A stretch of DNA of 64,000 nucleotides from Gnetum montanum (taxonomy: Eukaryota > Streptophyta > Gnetopsida > Gnetales > Gnetaceae), in contig MNCI01010443.1 in NCBI GenBank assembly GCA_015680685.1, positions 339,992-403,991 of the forward strand, given 5' to 3'. The stretch's first letter is position 1; each line of letters opens with the position of its first letter. Under the pieces are notes generated by a model. It saw only the letters and a list, made by a program, of their open reading frames with translations, was not told where the DNA came from and did no database searches. The translations under genes were made by a program, and so were the position numbers. This document shows positions 20,771-32,735 of this stretch, one piece after another.

Positions 20771-21885
20771 TCTGATCCAAACACTTTCCATTGCCTTGGG
20801 AGCACTCACAACACCATCGCCTCCCACCATTCTAGTGATTCTTTTGGAGCACTTGTCATTAGTGCAACATTCAAAACACTTGCAGCATCATTTCCCTGGC
20901 ACTTTCACTAGCTCTCCAAGCACTTGTGACTAGCATAGCATTCAACACATTTGCAGCATCTTCACAGTTTTGAATCTACGACATCTTCACATTTGGCATT
21001 TGCACTTGCATCTCATGTTTTGAGGTTTTCTTGTCCCCTCTTAGTTGTGTTTGTAGGACGAAGCCTTGGAGGCAATCGTGCAAAGGTGCATCTCATCGTA
21101 GCAGCAAGTTATCACGTTGCTCTAATGTACATGATTGAACTAGTTGAGCCACTCAAGAGTGCACATCCTCCTCATCCCTGTTATAGCCGATGCACATCCA
21201 TCCCTTCATCCCAATATCCTCTCATCCTTCCCATACTCATGATTTCACACTCCTCTGATGCATACGCACTGTGACACACATGGCATTCTCTTCATATCAA
21301 CTATTGAACCCATGGTTGATTGTAACACAATTCATCCTATGGGGCACCTCTGTTGCATGGTAAAGGCCTAAGCGGATGTAACATGAATCATCCCTAGGAG
21401 GAAACATCTATCCTATAGATGCAATGTGGTGCATCAAAACAAAGCCCATCTTCTCAATGGCCAACTTGCAGCTGACATTTAGCAGTAAGCCAAACCTAAA
21501 GAAGGTTTACCCCTCAAAAAAAATCAATAATGTTGCAGCTTTGCAATTGGCCCATCCTTGGATCAACTTTAACCCTCCCATGAGTACTTTGATGAAAGGT
21601 CAACATTTTAGGGGCAAGCTACTTCATGCCAAGGTCACCATTAGCCATGCTGAATTTGCATCTTACATCATGATCCACTGTTTACATTTCATTCCCACCA
21701 TTTAAATTTCATCTCCCTAGGATTACCTATACCTCTTGTCCCTTAACATAACCTTATTCTCGTAACACTCTTGAGTAAGGTAAAATGACATTTGATCTTG
21801 TGCTGAAAAATCACATTGATGACATGTTTTCTATGGTGTTTTGTAATTCATTGTTGATGTCTTTCAGGCCACTTCTCCAGACGTC
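20771..21885 (+). other. T2 3' untranslated region
   Basis: It has no recognised coding content. Short open frames (for example 20951-21274 and 21424-21705) have no family features. A block at about 21320-21430 resembles T1 4680-4760. Confidence 0.5.
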
Positions 21886-21901
21886 AACAAAGAGGGGCCA
21901 T
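21886..21901 (+). promoter_or_regulatory. Polypurine tract of T2
   Basis: ACAAAGAGGGGCCA directly precedes the 3' LTR and matches T1 (ACAAAGAGGGACCA). It is the expected plus-strand primer. Confidence 0.75.
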
Positions 21902-22888
21902 TGAGACACCACAAAATTTTGAGTCTCGGCATCTCGACTACAGATTTTTCTAAGTGTTAGAGTGATGGCACTTTCTATACCATGCTACGCTATGTAGCGT
22001 AGTGCTATAGTCCAACATCGTGCTATGCTGCGTAGCATAGCGTAGCATAGTGCTACAATGTAACATCCTACTACGCTACATAGCATAGCACTACAGTGCA
22101 TAGCATAGTGCTACAGTGCGTTGTGTAGCACTATAGTGCAACACCCAATGCTACAGTGTAATACCCACTGCATTGTCATATGGCACCTAATCCACATTTT
22201 GGGCTAACCCTAGCTCTATAAATACCTCTATGTCCTCTTTTTCAAGAAGAAGAGGAGAAAGGGAAAAAGTTTCAATTTTTTCACTAGCAAGGTAGTTGGC
22301 ATTTTTCCATTAAGGCATTTGGCATTTTGGCATCTTGACACCTAGGTCTGTGGGTGAATGAGACCTGGAGCACACCACACTGATAGAGAGGCACAACTAC
22401 ATCATATGGTATACTGTGACCACCGACCTAGGAGGCACAGTTTATCATAGTAAGTACCAAATTTCACAGCCTGACACCACCGAGGCTACTCTACTCCTAC
22501 TGTGTCTATTGTACACCTTGTATACCTGTACCCTTTTTTCAGGGCGGTGTATCTTCCTATTCAAACTCTCTTTTTGGCTAATTATAGCATTTATTTTTTG
22601 GCATTGTTAAACGTTGAATCATGTCCATTGTCTTGTTACGCGCTTTAGCACATTTCTATTGCTATGCACATCATGTTTTCTTTTTATCTTACCACCAGGT
22701 GTTCCATTTAAAATCATTGTTTGCAAAAGGGTTATTATACACTGGTTAAGTCCTTGTTTGCTCGACTAGACCATTCAGGGCATCCTAAATCTGTTTTCTC
22801 TAGCATGGCCTTGGTGTGGATTCGGGGTTAGGCTGTGCACCCAAAGACCTCTCAATGTTTCCAACCACCAACTTTTTCTGTCACTACA
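21902..22888 (+). repeat. 3' LTR of T2 (987 bp)
   Basis: It starts TGAGACACCACAAAATTTT and ends TCACTACA, followed by the target duplication AGACA. It carries the shorter palindromic array at about 21983-22175 and a TATAAATA at 22217. By eye the two LTRs differ at about 7 % of positions over a 205-bp stretch near the end, plus the array length difference. Confidence 0.9.
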
Positions 22889-24235
22889 AGACATACTCTT
22901 GAGTGTCCAACTTGAAAAATCATATGCACGGTTGATGACAAGGAACACATGAACCCTTGGATGTAGCCATTGGTTAGTATTATTCTCTCATGCACAAATG
23001 TTCTAGCCAAGATTATTCTCAAAAGGAGCAGCTTTGCATATTATAGATGAGCTCCAATCAAAAACAAGGAGAATGCTTAGGGTCTATGCCCAAGGAAGAT
23101 TGTTAGAATTAAGATCCCATCAAATGCAAAGGCTCATTTAGAACTTTTTAAAAGAAGAAAGAGAGCTTAGAAAGAGAGAAAGTGCNCTTTTTAAAAGAAG
23201 AAAGAGAGCTTAGAAAGAGAGAAAGTGCTAAGGAGCATAATCAGGATCCTTCCATCAAAAAAAGAAAAGTTCAATTTATTAACAATGAGGAGGAGGCACC
23301 ACTTGATGAAGTAGTGTAATGAAAAACCTTGTCGATCTCAAAATATATCTCTAAAATTTTGGCTAAGTTAGATAAAATGTAGGAATCTTTGAATTAAAAA
23401 TTCCAAATAGCTCTAAAAATTGCAAAGAAATCCAAAAAGCAAAGTAACAATCATGATCACATGAGAAGGAAGGAACCTGAACATGCCCACCAAAGGGGTA
23501 AGGGCAAGGCCGCTATAGTTGAAGAGGTTGTGGAGGATAAATCAAATGATGATCATGGGTGTGACATTTGCCAACATGAACATCCTATGGGATGTTGCAC
23601 TATTTTGTCACACTTGCAAGAATTGGGAGTGTACATTCTAAATCCTAGATTGGCAAGAAGACAAGAACCTAGAAAATTGCCTTATCCTCAAGGAAATCCC
23701 AAGCAGTTCCACCAACAACAATAAGCTTATTACCCAAGTGGAGCTCCACCACAACCGTTTAAGCAATATCATCAATGGTAGTATCCAAAATCATGGGGAA
23801 TTCCACCACCAAGGCAAAAATACCCTTATATATAGCCTAATCCATATGAGTACTATGTTCAGTAACACATATCTCCACATGACTCTTCCAATCATGCCTC
23901 ATTTCAACATGACTATACCCTCCAGAGTATTGTAGAGTCTATTCTCCATCTCCTAGTGGGAAGTCCTCATTACCTTATCACCCTTCTCATCCTTTTGTAC
24001 ATGTTCCTTCATCCTTAATCCAATTACCACCTGCTCCTTCCATGTAGAGTGAAATTCTAGCCTAGCCACAACAATGTAATACTACTAGGGCTATTAAATT
24101 ATAACTGAGTGGTTTAAAACTTAGACCTCAAAAATGATCATTTTTGTGAACCAATATTCCTACAAAGCTCTAACAAAATCATACAGCCAAAAATCCTACT
24201 TCTTCCTCATCCTTTGCATCTAATCCACTTAGCAT
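22889..24235 (+). pseudogene. B3 gag, C-terminal half
   Basis: It resumes colinearly with B2 gag from about 34893: TACTCTTGAGTGTCCAA, then GAACACATGAACCCTTGGATG. The zinc knuckle CDICQHEHPMGCC at about 23560-23600 has the CX2CX3HX4C form usual in Athila-like gag, and is intact here while B2 has lost one Cys. A Pro/Gln/Tyr-rich tail follows (KLPYPQGNPKQFHQQQ, YYPSGAPPQPF). Stops are frequent. At 23144-23228 a 42-bp sequence is present twice around a single N. Similarity to B2 ends near 24235. Confidence 0.8.
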
Positions 24236-24715
24236 GAGAAAGTAAAATGGGTTTTATGGGTAGATCGCATTCGTTAGAAAGAATTTCTTAAGACTACCCC
24301 ATATGAACTAGTTTATGGCCAAAACCATATATTACCCATTAACTTGTAAATCCCTACTTCTGAGTTCTTCTTGGATTACCTATATCCCAATGAAGGTCTC
24401 AGTGCTAGATCTTATGATCTTTGGGATGTTGAACTAAAATGTTTAAAAGTACTAGAAAACCTATCAAATCATCAAACCATTATCAAAAGATGGTTCAATA
24501 AAACATTTTCTACTAAATCATTTCAAATAGATGATCTAGTCTTGAAAAGAGATAGAGATTCTAGGCAAAAAGGTCCATAAACTAAGTTTTCACTGATGTG
24601 GTTAGGACCATACCAAGTCATGGAGGTTGTAGCCCCAAATGTTTATAAGATAGTTGACCTTCAAGGCAATATATTCACTAGAAACTTCAACATGTTCCAC
24701 CTTAAACATTTTTAA
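24236..24715 (+). pseudogene. D: C-terminal integrase fragment of another gypsy element
   Basis: Reading across stops gives TTPYELVYGQNHILPINL near 24294. Then come FQIDDLVLKRDRD near 24526, WLGPYQVMEVVAPNVYKIVDL near 24600 and NFNMFHLKHF at the end. This is the end of a gypsy integrase (the GDLVL and W-x-GPY blocks). It differs from the corresponding parts of B1 and B2, so it comes from another family. It joins B3 gag directly with no RT between them, which implies a deletion or recombination. Confidence 0.7.
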
Positions 24716-27700
24716 ACTAGTGTTCCACATGAACAACATATAACTTTAGGTCCATATCCATATAGGTACATGCCTTAGAAGTAAACCTAATAGATGTTTG
24801 GATTCAAGACTTATTATTTTATTAAGGTTACTCTATAGATTATGGGAATCCTTATAATTCTTTCTTTCATCATTAACTAAATTTTAAAATGAGTTCATTA
24901 TGGCTAAGTTATAAGAATCATATCTTATTAAGTTACCTATTAACTATATGTTGTTTTATGGTGCTACCTTTGAAGTTGACTTGATGCCATGTCATTGTCC
25001 TTTGGTTTGTGTCTATTTAAGATGACATGTATACTTTTAAGTTATGTCCATAATTTGATGATCCATCCCCAATTATGATGAGATAACTCAATGTGAGGAA
25101 TTCATGATGTGCTACAAAGAATTTGATCTAGCATCCCACTATTGAAATGCAAAGTTCATTCTTTCTCATGCTCAATCATGATTCGTATTAATTACTTTTT
25201 AAGTTCATAATGATGGCATATAGCTAGAGTTCCTTCCTTTCCTTCAATAAAATAATAATGATGATAATGATAATAACTAGTTCAATTCTTTTGACTAAAA
25301 CCACCAAGGATCTCATGATTAAATTTGTTGACATATGTATTGAAGAGCTCCAAGATAGTAACTTAGTCTATTTATGTCTCTCAATAAAATCCTTAAAGCA
25401 TTGGATTAAACTTCTTTAGGTATGTTTCTCAAGGCAAATAATATTAGGTTTACATTTTATCTAAAATAATCATAATTATTATGTATTAATATACATAGGT
25501 TTTAATATATATATATATACACACACATAAATTTATGATATAGTATATATTTGGTGTTAAAAAAAATTTATTGAAATGCTTGATGTTTTCTTTGTTGATT
25601 TGGTTAGGGATTGATATTAACGCTAACATCGCCTATAAATGAGGCCTTTTCCTTACTAATTAAACCTTAAGTTCCAACTGGTGGTTAACAAAACAAAACA
25701 AAAATCATGATTGAAAGATTTCCACACCACACCAGTGCTACTCCCATTGTTACCGCAAGGCTCTACATCCTACCATGCAACCTTAGTTTTCTTCCCACCT
25801 ATATACCCACCACTACTAGATTCTAATCAAAGCAATACCACCACCATTGCAACCGTGCAACCCTGCCCTTCTGACTACCATGATCTACCTTCGCACGTCC
25901 CTGTCCAGTCATCGAAACCTACAACTTGCCTATCCTCCCATGTATCCTTTACTACATCGCACCACAGAAACCCTTCACTATCATTGTGTTTCCATCATGT
26001 GCCCTTGTGCATCCCTATTGTCTAGTAGTTTCACCATCTATTGTGGTGCTCTTTTCCCATCTACCACTACCTTGCCTGCAACATCATGTTCCTAATCTAC
26101 ACCGCCAGCTTGACGTATTACGACTGCTCTCCCCTATTACCTTTTCCCATTGGCATCCTCACCATCATTGATAATGATGATGAAGAGGCTGCCTCTAAAC
26201 TACCAAAATCCTCATTACCACACCCAAGCCTACCTTGGTCATGTATGCTATGCAGATGGCCACACAAGACCCTGCAACTTGCCATACAACCTTAGCTACC
26301 TTGCTTGCTTTCACATTCACATGAATGAATGTATGACCACCATTTTACTTTTACTATGGGAAGTTAATTAATATAGTTATTGACTCATACTATTGCTACT
26401 TCTATTGTTGGGATACTGTTGGAATGAGAATCGTGTCACTGTTCACACCGACATAATCGGTCCACCGCATGTCAATGGCATATGCATTTTGGACTCATCC
26501 ACGCCTCCTAAAATTTGCAATATGTGTTTTGGTTTTTGTACATAAGAACTCTTTCAACCTTTCAGGATTCACCCATTTTATTTGTAGATTTTCTTTTTAA
26601 TGTTGAAGTTTACACTATTTATGTTTTAGAATTTTCTACCTGTCATGCTTAGTAGAACTGCATTCAGAATTTATGTGCTTCTTATTAGTGTTTCCAGTAT
26701 TAGGTTATAACTTCCTCACAAGAGTTTCGGACCAGCTTCCACTTCTGCAGCTATAGATTCATCTTCAATATCTTTATATTCGAATTTGTTTTTATTATCA
26801 CGTATTCTAGGAGTTATCAATTTTAGTTACATATGTTGACGTAAGACATTATGATCCTCTGATCAGGTAAAGTGGCAAGGGTCGCATCCATGTGCTACCT
26901 TATTTGGCTAGTTTGAAAACTTCAAGATGATGTGTAGTTGTCTTGATCACCTTATTTGATTCTTGAGTAGAATGTGCCCCAACATGCCTAGTTGCAAGAC
27001 AGTTTATTGTTGTGATTTTAAATTTTTATTTTAAGTCACAATTTTATATTTAAAAAATGCTACAATTTATGATTTTATGATACTCTAATTTTCTTTATTT
27101 TTACTTGGACAGTTATCAAGTACAAAGAAAACCAAGAAGATTGAGATCACAAAGCATATGTGGAGATTAGTTGTAAATATTTTGAACATCCAAAGTATTA
27201 GTTAGAAGATAAAGAAGATCTTCGATTTCCATGCATTAAAGACAAATGACACCCATGCTTCACTTCGTAAGACACATGGCACCCATGATGCACTTTCAAA
27301 GAGAAAAATAAAGAAGAGGAGAAGAACGTAAGGGCTATAAAAGCCCATATACATAGATGAAGAGGAGGATCATCAAGGAAGAAGAAAGAAAACTCTCTTG
27401 GCTTCTCTCTTTTGCTTTTCATATATTGTTTTCTCTTCCCTTCTTTCTTTCGTTCTCCTGTTTCATCCCACCATCTCCTCATCCTATACCCCTTCTTCCT
27501 TTCAATATTGGTGTTATTGCTATGTGTCACTCACTACTTGGTGTTAGTATTGTTACATGCAATCTATCTCTATTTGATGCTTGTTTCTATTGATGTTTTT
27601 AGTCATTACTGGACAATGTTGTTACTTGCAAGCTATTGATACTACTTGTTGCAGTTGCTATGTATTACCACCATGGCTACTTATAGCCATTAATGAATCT

Positions 27701-28020
27701 ACTAAGTTCTGTCTTTTCTCTACTTCATGTTATTTCTTTTTAATATTATGATCTTTCTAAATTATTTCATCTTTAATATTTTTGTTTGAAAATAATTTAA
27801 TATTTTCAAATTTAGTGATTTTATTTAAATTATCAATCACATTCCTCTTTCATCGAGACTATTCCTAGGCTAGCCATGCCCATAAGCAAGGTGCCCTAGG
27901 CAATAACCTTACCAAATTGAGCACTTTAGGGGTCTTGTGTATTAGTTTCCCTCATGGCCTAAATTTTTGCATGAACAACATCCTTTACTTACAAAAATAC
28001 AATAATTTTATGTTAAACCC
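24716..28020. other. AT-rich stretch without recognisable genes
   Basis: I see no domain. A TA/CA microsatellite lies at about 25507-25527. Overlapping Pro/Ser/Leu-rich frames at 25711-26371 arise from C-rich low-complexity sequence. The segment from about 26400 to 27960 has the look of an LTR (TGTTGGAATGAG near 26408, a TATAAAAG at 27336, pyrimidine-rich sequence after it), but no partner copy was found. Confidence 0.4.
27336..27343 (+). promoter_or_regulatory. TATA-like box, possible LTR promoter
   Basis: TATAAAAG lies in a purine-rich context, followed about 60 bp later by a long pyrimidine-rich tract. This arrangement is common in LTR promoters. There is no independent support. Confidence 0.3.
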
Positions 28021-28184
28021 CCACCATGCTAGGCTTGCCAGTAGTGTCCACTCTAAAGCTGAAAGAGAGGGAAGAAAGGGGGTAACATAAACTATCTTAT
28101 GTCTTTCTTCATAGCATTGGGGATATCTTCCCTTGGAAAGATTAAGGGTTATTATAAAGAGTTGAGGTGATAATTTTAGTTTAA

Positions 28185-28690
28185 GGTTTTTTGGTTTTGG
28201 TAGAATACCAATGCTTACCTTGCTGGGAAGTTTTCACATCAAAGTGGGGTAAGATTTTGGGTGGTCGTGAAGTAGCAACGCTAGCCTTTGGAACACAAAA
28301 AGGTAGGTGCAACTTGCAACCACATTGGCTTTTCAATGTCCAAAATCTATTGTGAAAATTTTTTTCAAAGCCCAAATAACCTGTAACCTCCATGCTAGGT
28401 TTTGATAGTAGGGAGATGGATGGTAGCATTGGTTTTTGTTGCAGAAAAAAATGTTGTTTCTCAGACATTTTTTTGGTTTTGGCTGAATGTCAATGTTGGT
28501 CTTGCTAGAAAATTTTCATAGTAGCCTTAAAATATCAAGCAACTACAATGAAAATATTTTCAAAGACTAAATCACCTACAACCTCCATGCTAGATTTTGG
28601 TGGCAAGGAGATGGGTGACAGTGTTGGTTTTTCTGTTGCCAAGGAGATGGGTGACAACGTTGGTTTTTTTGTCACAAAAAATATATTGTA
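28185..28690 (+). repeat. Diverged tandem duplication with an inner duplication
   Basis: A unit beginning TTTTTTGGTTTTGG and containing ACCTCCATGCTAG and GGGAGATGG occurs at about 28188-28465 and again at 28470-28680. Inside the second copy, TTGCCAAGGAGATGGGTGAC lies next to a near-identical partner around 28600-28660. No coding content is seen. Confidence 0.65.
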
Positions 28691-28794
28691 GAAGTTTTAA
28701 AGATGTTTTGTTGTAAATTCAAAATTTTATGCTTACAAAAAGCATTGTTACAATGACAAATAGGATTAAATGCAGAACTTGGGTAGAGACCATC

Positions 28795-29275
28795 CTTCTA
28801 GTGCTAGAAAATTGTAGCAACTAGAAATTTGGTTTCTAGATAACCAAAAATCCTAAGTGGAATAACTTTAACCCTAGATCCCAAAGGCCTCCAAAAATAG
28901 GATCCAATGTACCTTTGATGATCTTGCTAATTACCTAAGGACTTACCAAGTGTAAAAAAAGTGAAAATAATGCAAATTTTGTTCAAAAAATGTACAAAAT
29001 AACATGAAATTATACTAATTTTCACAACAACCAAAACTATAAAATTTATTGTAATAAAATATTGAACAGAAAGAAGAGTTCGAGATTTGTACAAATGGTG
29101 CCTGATGTACAAAGGATGCACTTCAATGGGTGTTTGGAGTCTATTGAAGCTAGTAGACTTAGAAACCATAGTAAGCTCCGCAATCCAGATGCTCCACAAC
29201 TTCTAAAATTGCAACACCTTGTTGTTCCCTTTACCATATCTACAACATTGGTGGTATAGGAAGGTGAGATGTGTG
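28795..29275 (+). repeat. Repeat R, copy 1
   Basis: It is similar to 53455-53930 in the same orientation: GTAGCAACTAGAAATT against TTAGCAACTAAAAATT, CCCAAAGGCCT against CCCAAGGCCT, and AATCCAGATGCTCCACAA against GATCCAGATGCTTCACAA. The identity of the repeat is unknown. Both copies lie beside minus-strand gypsy fragments, so it may be part of an LTR or 3' region. Confidence 0.6.
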
Positions 29276-30416
29276 AAGGATTTTAGACCCCAAGGGAAGG
29301 CCATGTTGGGATTCTTGATGCCTAGGTTTCTCAGTGTTACCACAAAATCTCACACAATATCAGGGGTGGAATAGTGATCAAAATAGTTGTAGGTTCCATG
29401 TTGAGAATGCTTCAAAAGCCTTGTGTTTGCAATGAATTATTAAAGCTATGGAATTCCAAAGTGGTGGAATCTCAAAAAATCGATGAACCTTTTCATGGTG
29501 TTCAAGCTTGGATTATATAGGTTTTATGGCCATAATGTTGGCTACAAATTTCTACCCTAATTGTTGACAAATTGATGTTACTTGCAAGTGTAGTAGTATC
29601 CAAATCCAACATGGTTTCCACTTATAATAAATTTTGGCATCCCCAAGGTATCAAAACCATTCTAGTTACCAAAAATAGTAAATGGGAATTTCACCCATGA
29701 TGGCATCTTCCACCCATGCTGGCCTTCTAGGAATAATGTTGAGCCTACAATAGATAGATGGGATGTTGGAACAACATTGGCATTGCTTGAGCAATGCTAG
29801 GTTGCAAGACCAATGTTGGGCTACAGGAGAAAAGCTGGGATGTAGGAGTAACTTTGGGCTATAAGAGCAATGCTAGGCTACAAGAGCAACACTGAGCATG
29901 CTAGAGTTAAGCCCTAAGCATAGGTGCCTCCAATGTAGTAAAGGTCATACCACCCACAAAATCTATGAAAAAGCCAATTTTGGTGGTCCAAAAGGCACTT
30001 TTGAAAACCAGCACACCACCCACCCCACCCCCCACCCAAGCCTAAATATAGACATAATATGACTTTTTTCTCACTTGAGAATTATGGTTATGACCACTTG
30101 TGAGGCATTTTCTTCGCCCAAAAAGCTAAGGCATGTAAAATTACATCTCGTGGGTTACAATCTTCACATTTTATAATGAAATTTTAGCCTTGTGTTTCAT
30201 GGGATGAAAATTACAAATCCAAAAGGGTTACAACATGCATTTCCTTCTTGGTGTTTCATAAAGTTCCAACATCTTCCTAAAATAACATCAACATAATCAA
30301 TAGTGAGGATGTTACAATGTACCTTATCTTTAAAAGAAGCAATTCTAAAGGACAAAATACACTTCTTCTTAACCTCTTGGAAATGATCCTTAAATATCTA
30401 ATGGACTCTATAGGGC
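29276..30416. other. Gene-free stretch left of E, with a degenerate short repeat
   Basis: At about 29735-29900 a phrase like GGGCTACAAGAGCAATGCTA recurs several times with changes. A C-rich run (CACCCCACCCCCCACCC) lies near 30022. It is probably the remains of the 3' part of E, but no RT or integrase motif was found. Confidence 0.4.
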
Positions 30417-31880
30417 TTAGGATGTGGAAAATGTCTTCAAACCAAGCTTAGAAATAGCCTTTGAAGAAATCACATTTTCATGAGCTCCACCATCAATTAA
30501 ATTTTGTATCCATTCACCACTATTTAGACACATAGCTCCAATCTTAAAAAGCATCTTTCTTCTATGATCTTCATTGGCATTAACATTTTTCATAAAATGC
30601 AAGAATTAATTTCAGTAATATTTTGAATCATTGGTACAATATAATTACCTTCATTAGAGGATTCTTAATTTTCCATGGTCTAAAGTTCCTTGCCTTGGGA
30701 AATCTTTGGCTTTTTAAACTTCCATTATTTGTGTCTCTTTTCACCACAATTGAAGCATTGAAGTTTGGATGCATAGCCATTTTCTTGACCCTTTCCATTC
30801 ATGGAATAGTCTTTCTTGGAATCTTGGCCCTCCTTGAATTTCTCTTGCTTCTCCTCTATGTCTTCTTTGGCATTTCCCTTCTCCTTTGCTTCTTTCTCAT
30901 CTTTAGAAGCTTTGGAGTCCTTGTCTTTAAAAAATTTTGGATCTTTCTTATATCCTTGGAGTTTCTTCTCATCCTTAAGAGCCAATTAAAAATCCTCATC
31001 CAATGTTTAAGGCTCATAGAAGGTTAGCTCTTATTGATACTCCCTTTTAAGTCCTTGAAATTTGAATGCTTATTTATAATTATCCCAATGAAATTTTGCA
31101 AAATAGAATTCCTTACAAAAATCCATGTAGTAGTCCTTCACATTCTTATCACCTTACCTTAGGTACTTTAATTTTTGGATGGCCTCTTATCTATAATGAG
31201 CCTTCTAAAATTTTTTCTTAAGCATGAACTACATTAAAGACCAATCCTTAATAGGAGTACTATTATTAATATTGTAAGAATGACTTTCCTTCTCCCATAA
31301 TGTAAGTGCTATGACTTCCAATTTGGTTTCAACAAAAGATACCTTTTGATGATTTTCCACATCTTCAAGTTCAAATTACTTGTTAATCATTTTCAGCCAA
31401 GAGACAAAAGATTTAGTTCCTTCCATGCCATTGAAAGATTTGACTTCAACATGAGGCATCCTTGAAGCATATCTAAAATATTTTGCAAGAGCGACTTCAA
31501 TTCCTTCTCCTTGCTTTCTTAGAGGCTTAAAAGAAAAATACCTTTTTCTTTCATAGAAAAAATTGAACCTTGAGACTTATTTTGAGCACTAAAAGCATGA
31601 AGAAAAACATCATCTTCAACTTCACCTTCTCCAAAGTATTCATCCTCAAAAGGAGGATTATCTTCAAGGGATGGGATTAAGCAATGTCTTGAGGAAAATC
31701 TTGGTAAAGAATGGCATGAATTGTGCCATTGCTTGGATTTTTTTTGGTGAAGTAGCATGTCCTTGGTTCTCTTCAAAGCTTTTCAATTTTCTCAATGATG
31801 AGCTTAAGAGCATTTATCATGCCATCCATGTCTCTTAATAACACTTGAACTATATTCTCTTTGGAGGCATGATAAAAATT
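30417..31880 (-). pseudogene. E: gag and protease fragment of a gypsy element (minus strand)
   Basis: Read on the minus strand from about 31880: VQVLLRDMDGMINALKLIIEK, then a broken capsid region with SFNGMEG and SFVSWLKMI. A Lys/Glu/Asp-rich stretch (30985 downward, KDEKEAKEKGNAKED) and a zinc knuckle start CFNCGEKRHK follow near 30740. The protease is NLIDGGAHENVISSKAISKLG near 30480. That is the D-G-G active-site block of gypsy retropepsins, with the catalytic Asp kept. Pol after protease is not found to the left. Lineage is not resolved; it differs from B, C and T elements. Confidence 0.75.
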
Positions 31881-32515
31881 AATCTAAAAGATAATTTTTG
31901 CAAAATAAACATAAGGAAGGCTAAAATTTTCAAGATTTCTCAAAGAATGAGACAATAAATACTTATATCGTAAGAGAAATGAGCATAAGATCTTCAAACA
32001 CTAGCTATTACAAGCCAATGAATGTTAAATTCCATAATTATCTTCCAATTCTTTTAAGATATGATAAACTTAGGGATCAAAGGTACATTTTCAAATCCTA
32101 GGATGAGTAGAACAAGTAGTAAGAGATAATTCATCCAAGCTTGAGAATTTGAAGTGATTCTTTGCAATTGAGATGAGAATTATTCACTTGAATGAAATTA
32201 TCTTCAATTCTAAGCTAGTTTGATAATAATTTGATGAGGAGCTCACTTTGATTCTACAATCCAAGCTCTCTCAATCTCACAAAAATAGTAAATTTGAACA
32301 ATACAAGAAAAATGAAAGCTTTATTCTTACTCAAATGGAGAATTTACATATGAAAGAAAGCATAAATTCCCAAGGATAGACAAGAGATTCAATCAAACTC
32401 TCATACACTCAAACAAAGAAAGAACACTCTCACATGGATAATGATCAAGGCACTTAGCCAAGACTCTATATCTCTCTACTCTTCTCTCAACTTCCTATAC
32501 TCTCTCTTTGGTCTT

Positions 32516-32551
<36 letters not shown>

Positions 32552-32735
32552 TTAAATTAAAGGCCTAAGAGGTCAATTTATATCCTTTCCTTTTATCTCT
32601 TCATCTTTCCTCCAATTTACTATTCAATTTGATATTTGTTAAAATTCTTACAAGACATCTTAGAAAAATAATAGACATCTTTCTCAAGTGTAGAGATGTT
32701 AGAGGAGACATCTTAAAATCATAAGAGATGTCTTA
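31881..32735 (-). other. Probable leader and LTR part of E, with (CT)14 and AAGACATCTT repeats
   Basis: This lies upstream of E gag on the minus strand. It has a CT microsatellite at 32521-32548 and a minus-strand TATA-like GATATAAATT near 32575-32585. At 32655-32735 several AAGACATCTT or AGATGTCTT words occur, which also lie across the B2 insertion at 51484-51610. The simplest reading is an E LTR whose U3 was split by B2. The LTR ends were not found. Confidence 0.45.

Larger units (their letters stand above)
15166..22888 (+). mobile_element. T2: complete Tat-type element with gag-protease only (non-autonomous)
   Basis: Two LTRs of the T1/T3 family (15166-16312 and 21902-22888) bound an internal region with primer site, gag, protease, array, polypurine tract and a perfect 5-bp target duplication. 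No reverse transcriptase, RNase H or integrase sequence is found between the protease (ends about 19750) and the array (20524). T2 is 7.7 kb and would need pol from elsewhere, presumably an autonomous relative such as T1 or T3. It is inserted in the gag of B3; removing T2 joins B3 gag colinearly with B2 gag. Confidence 0.9.

Noticed and set aside
25711-26371. Several overlapping Pro/Ser/His-rich open frames
   Set aside because: They overlap in different frames over a C- and CA-rich stretch, have no domain and no start context; low complexity explains them.
27198-27639. Open frames on both strands around the purine/pyrimidine tract
   Set aside because: Lys/Arg/Glu-rich on one strand and Phe/Ser/Leu-rich on the other, as expected from the base bias.
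30623-31027. 134-codon Leu/Phe-rich plus-strand frame that looks like a membrane protein
   Set aside because: It is the antisense of the Lys/Glu-rich part of E gag on the minus strand.
32521-32548. (CT)14 run as a regulatory GAGA-type element of a host gene
   Set aside because: No gene is nearby; it sits in the leader or LTR part of the E fragment and is a simple microsatellite.
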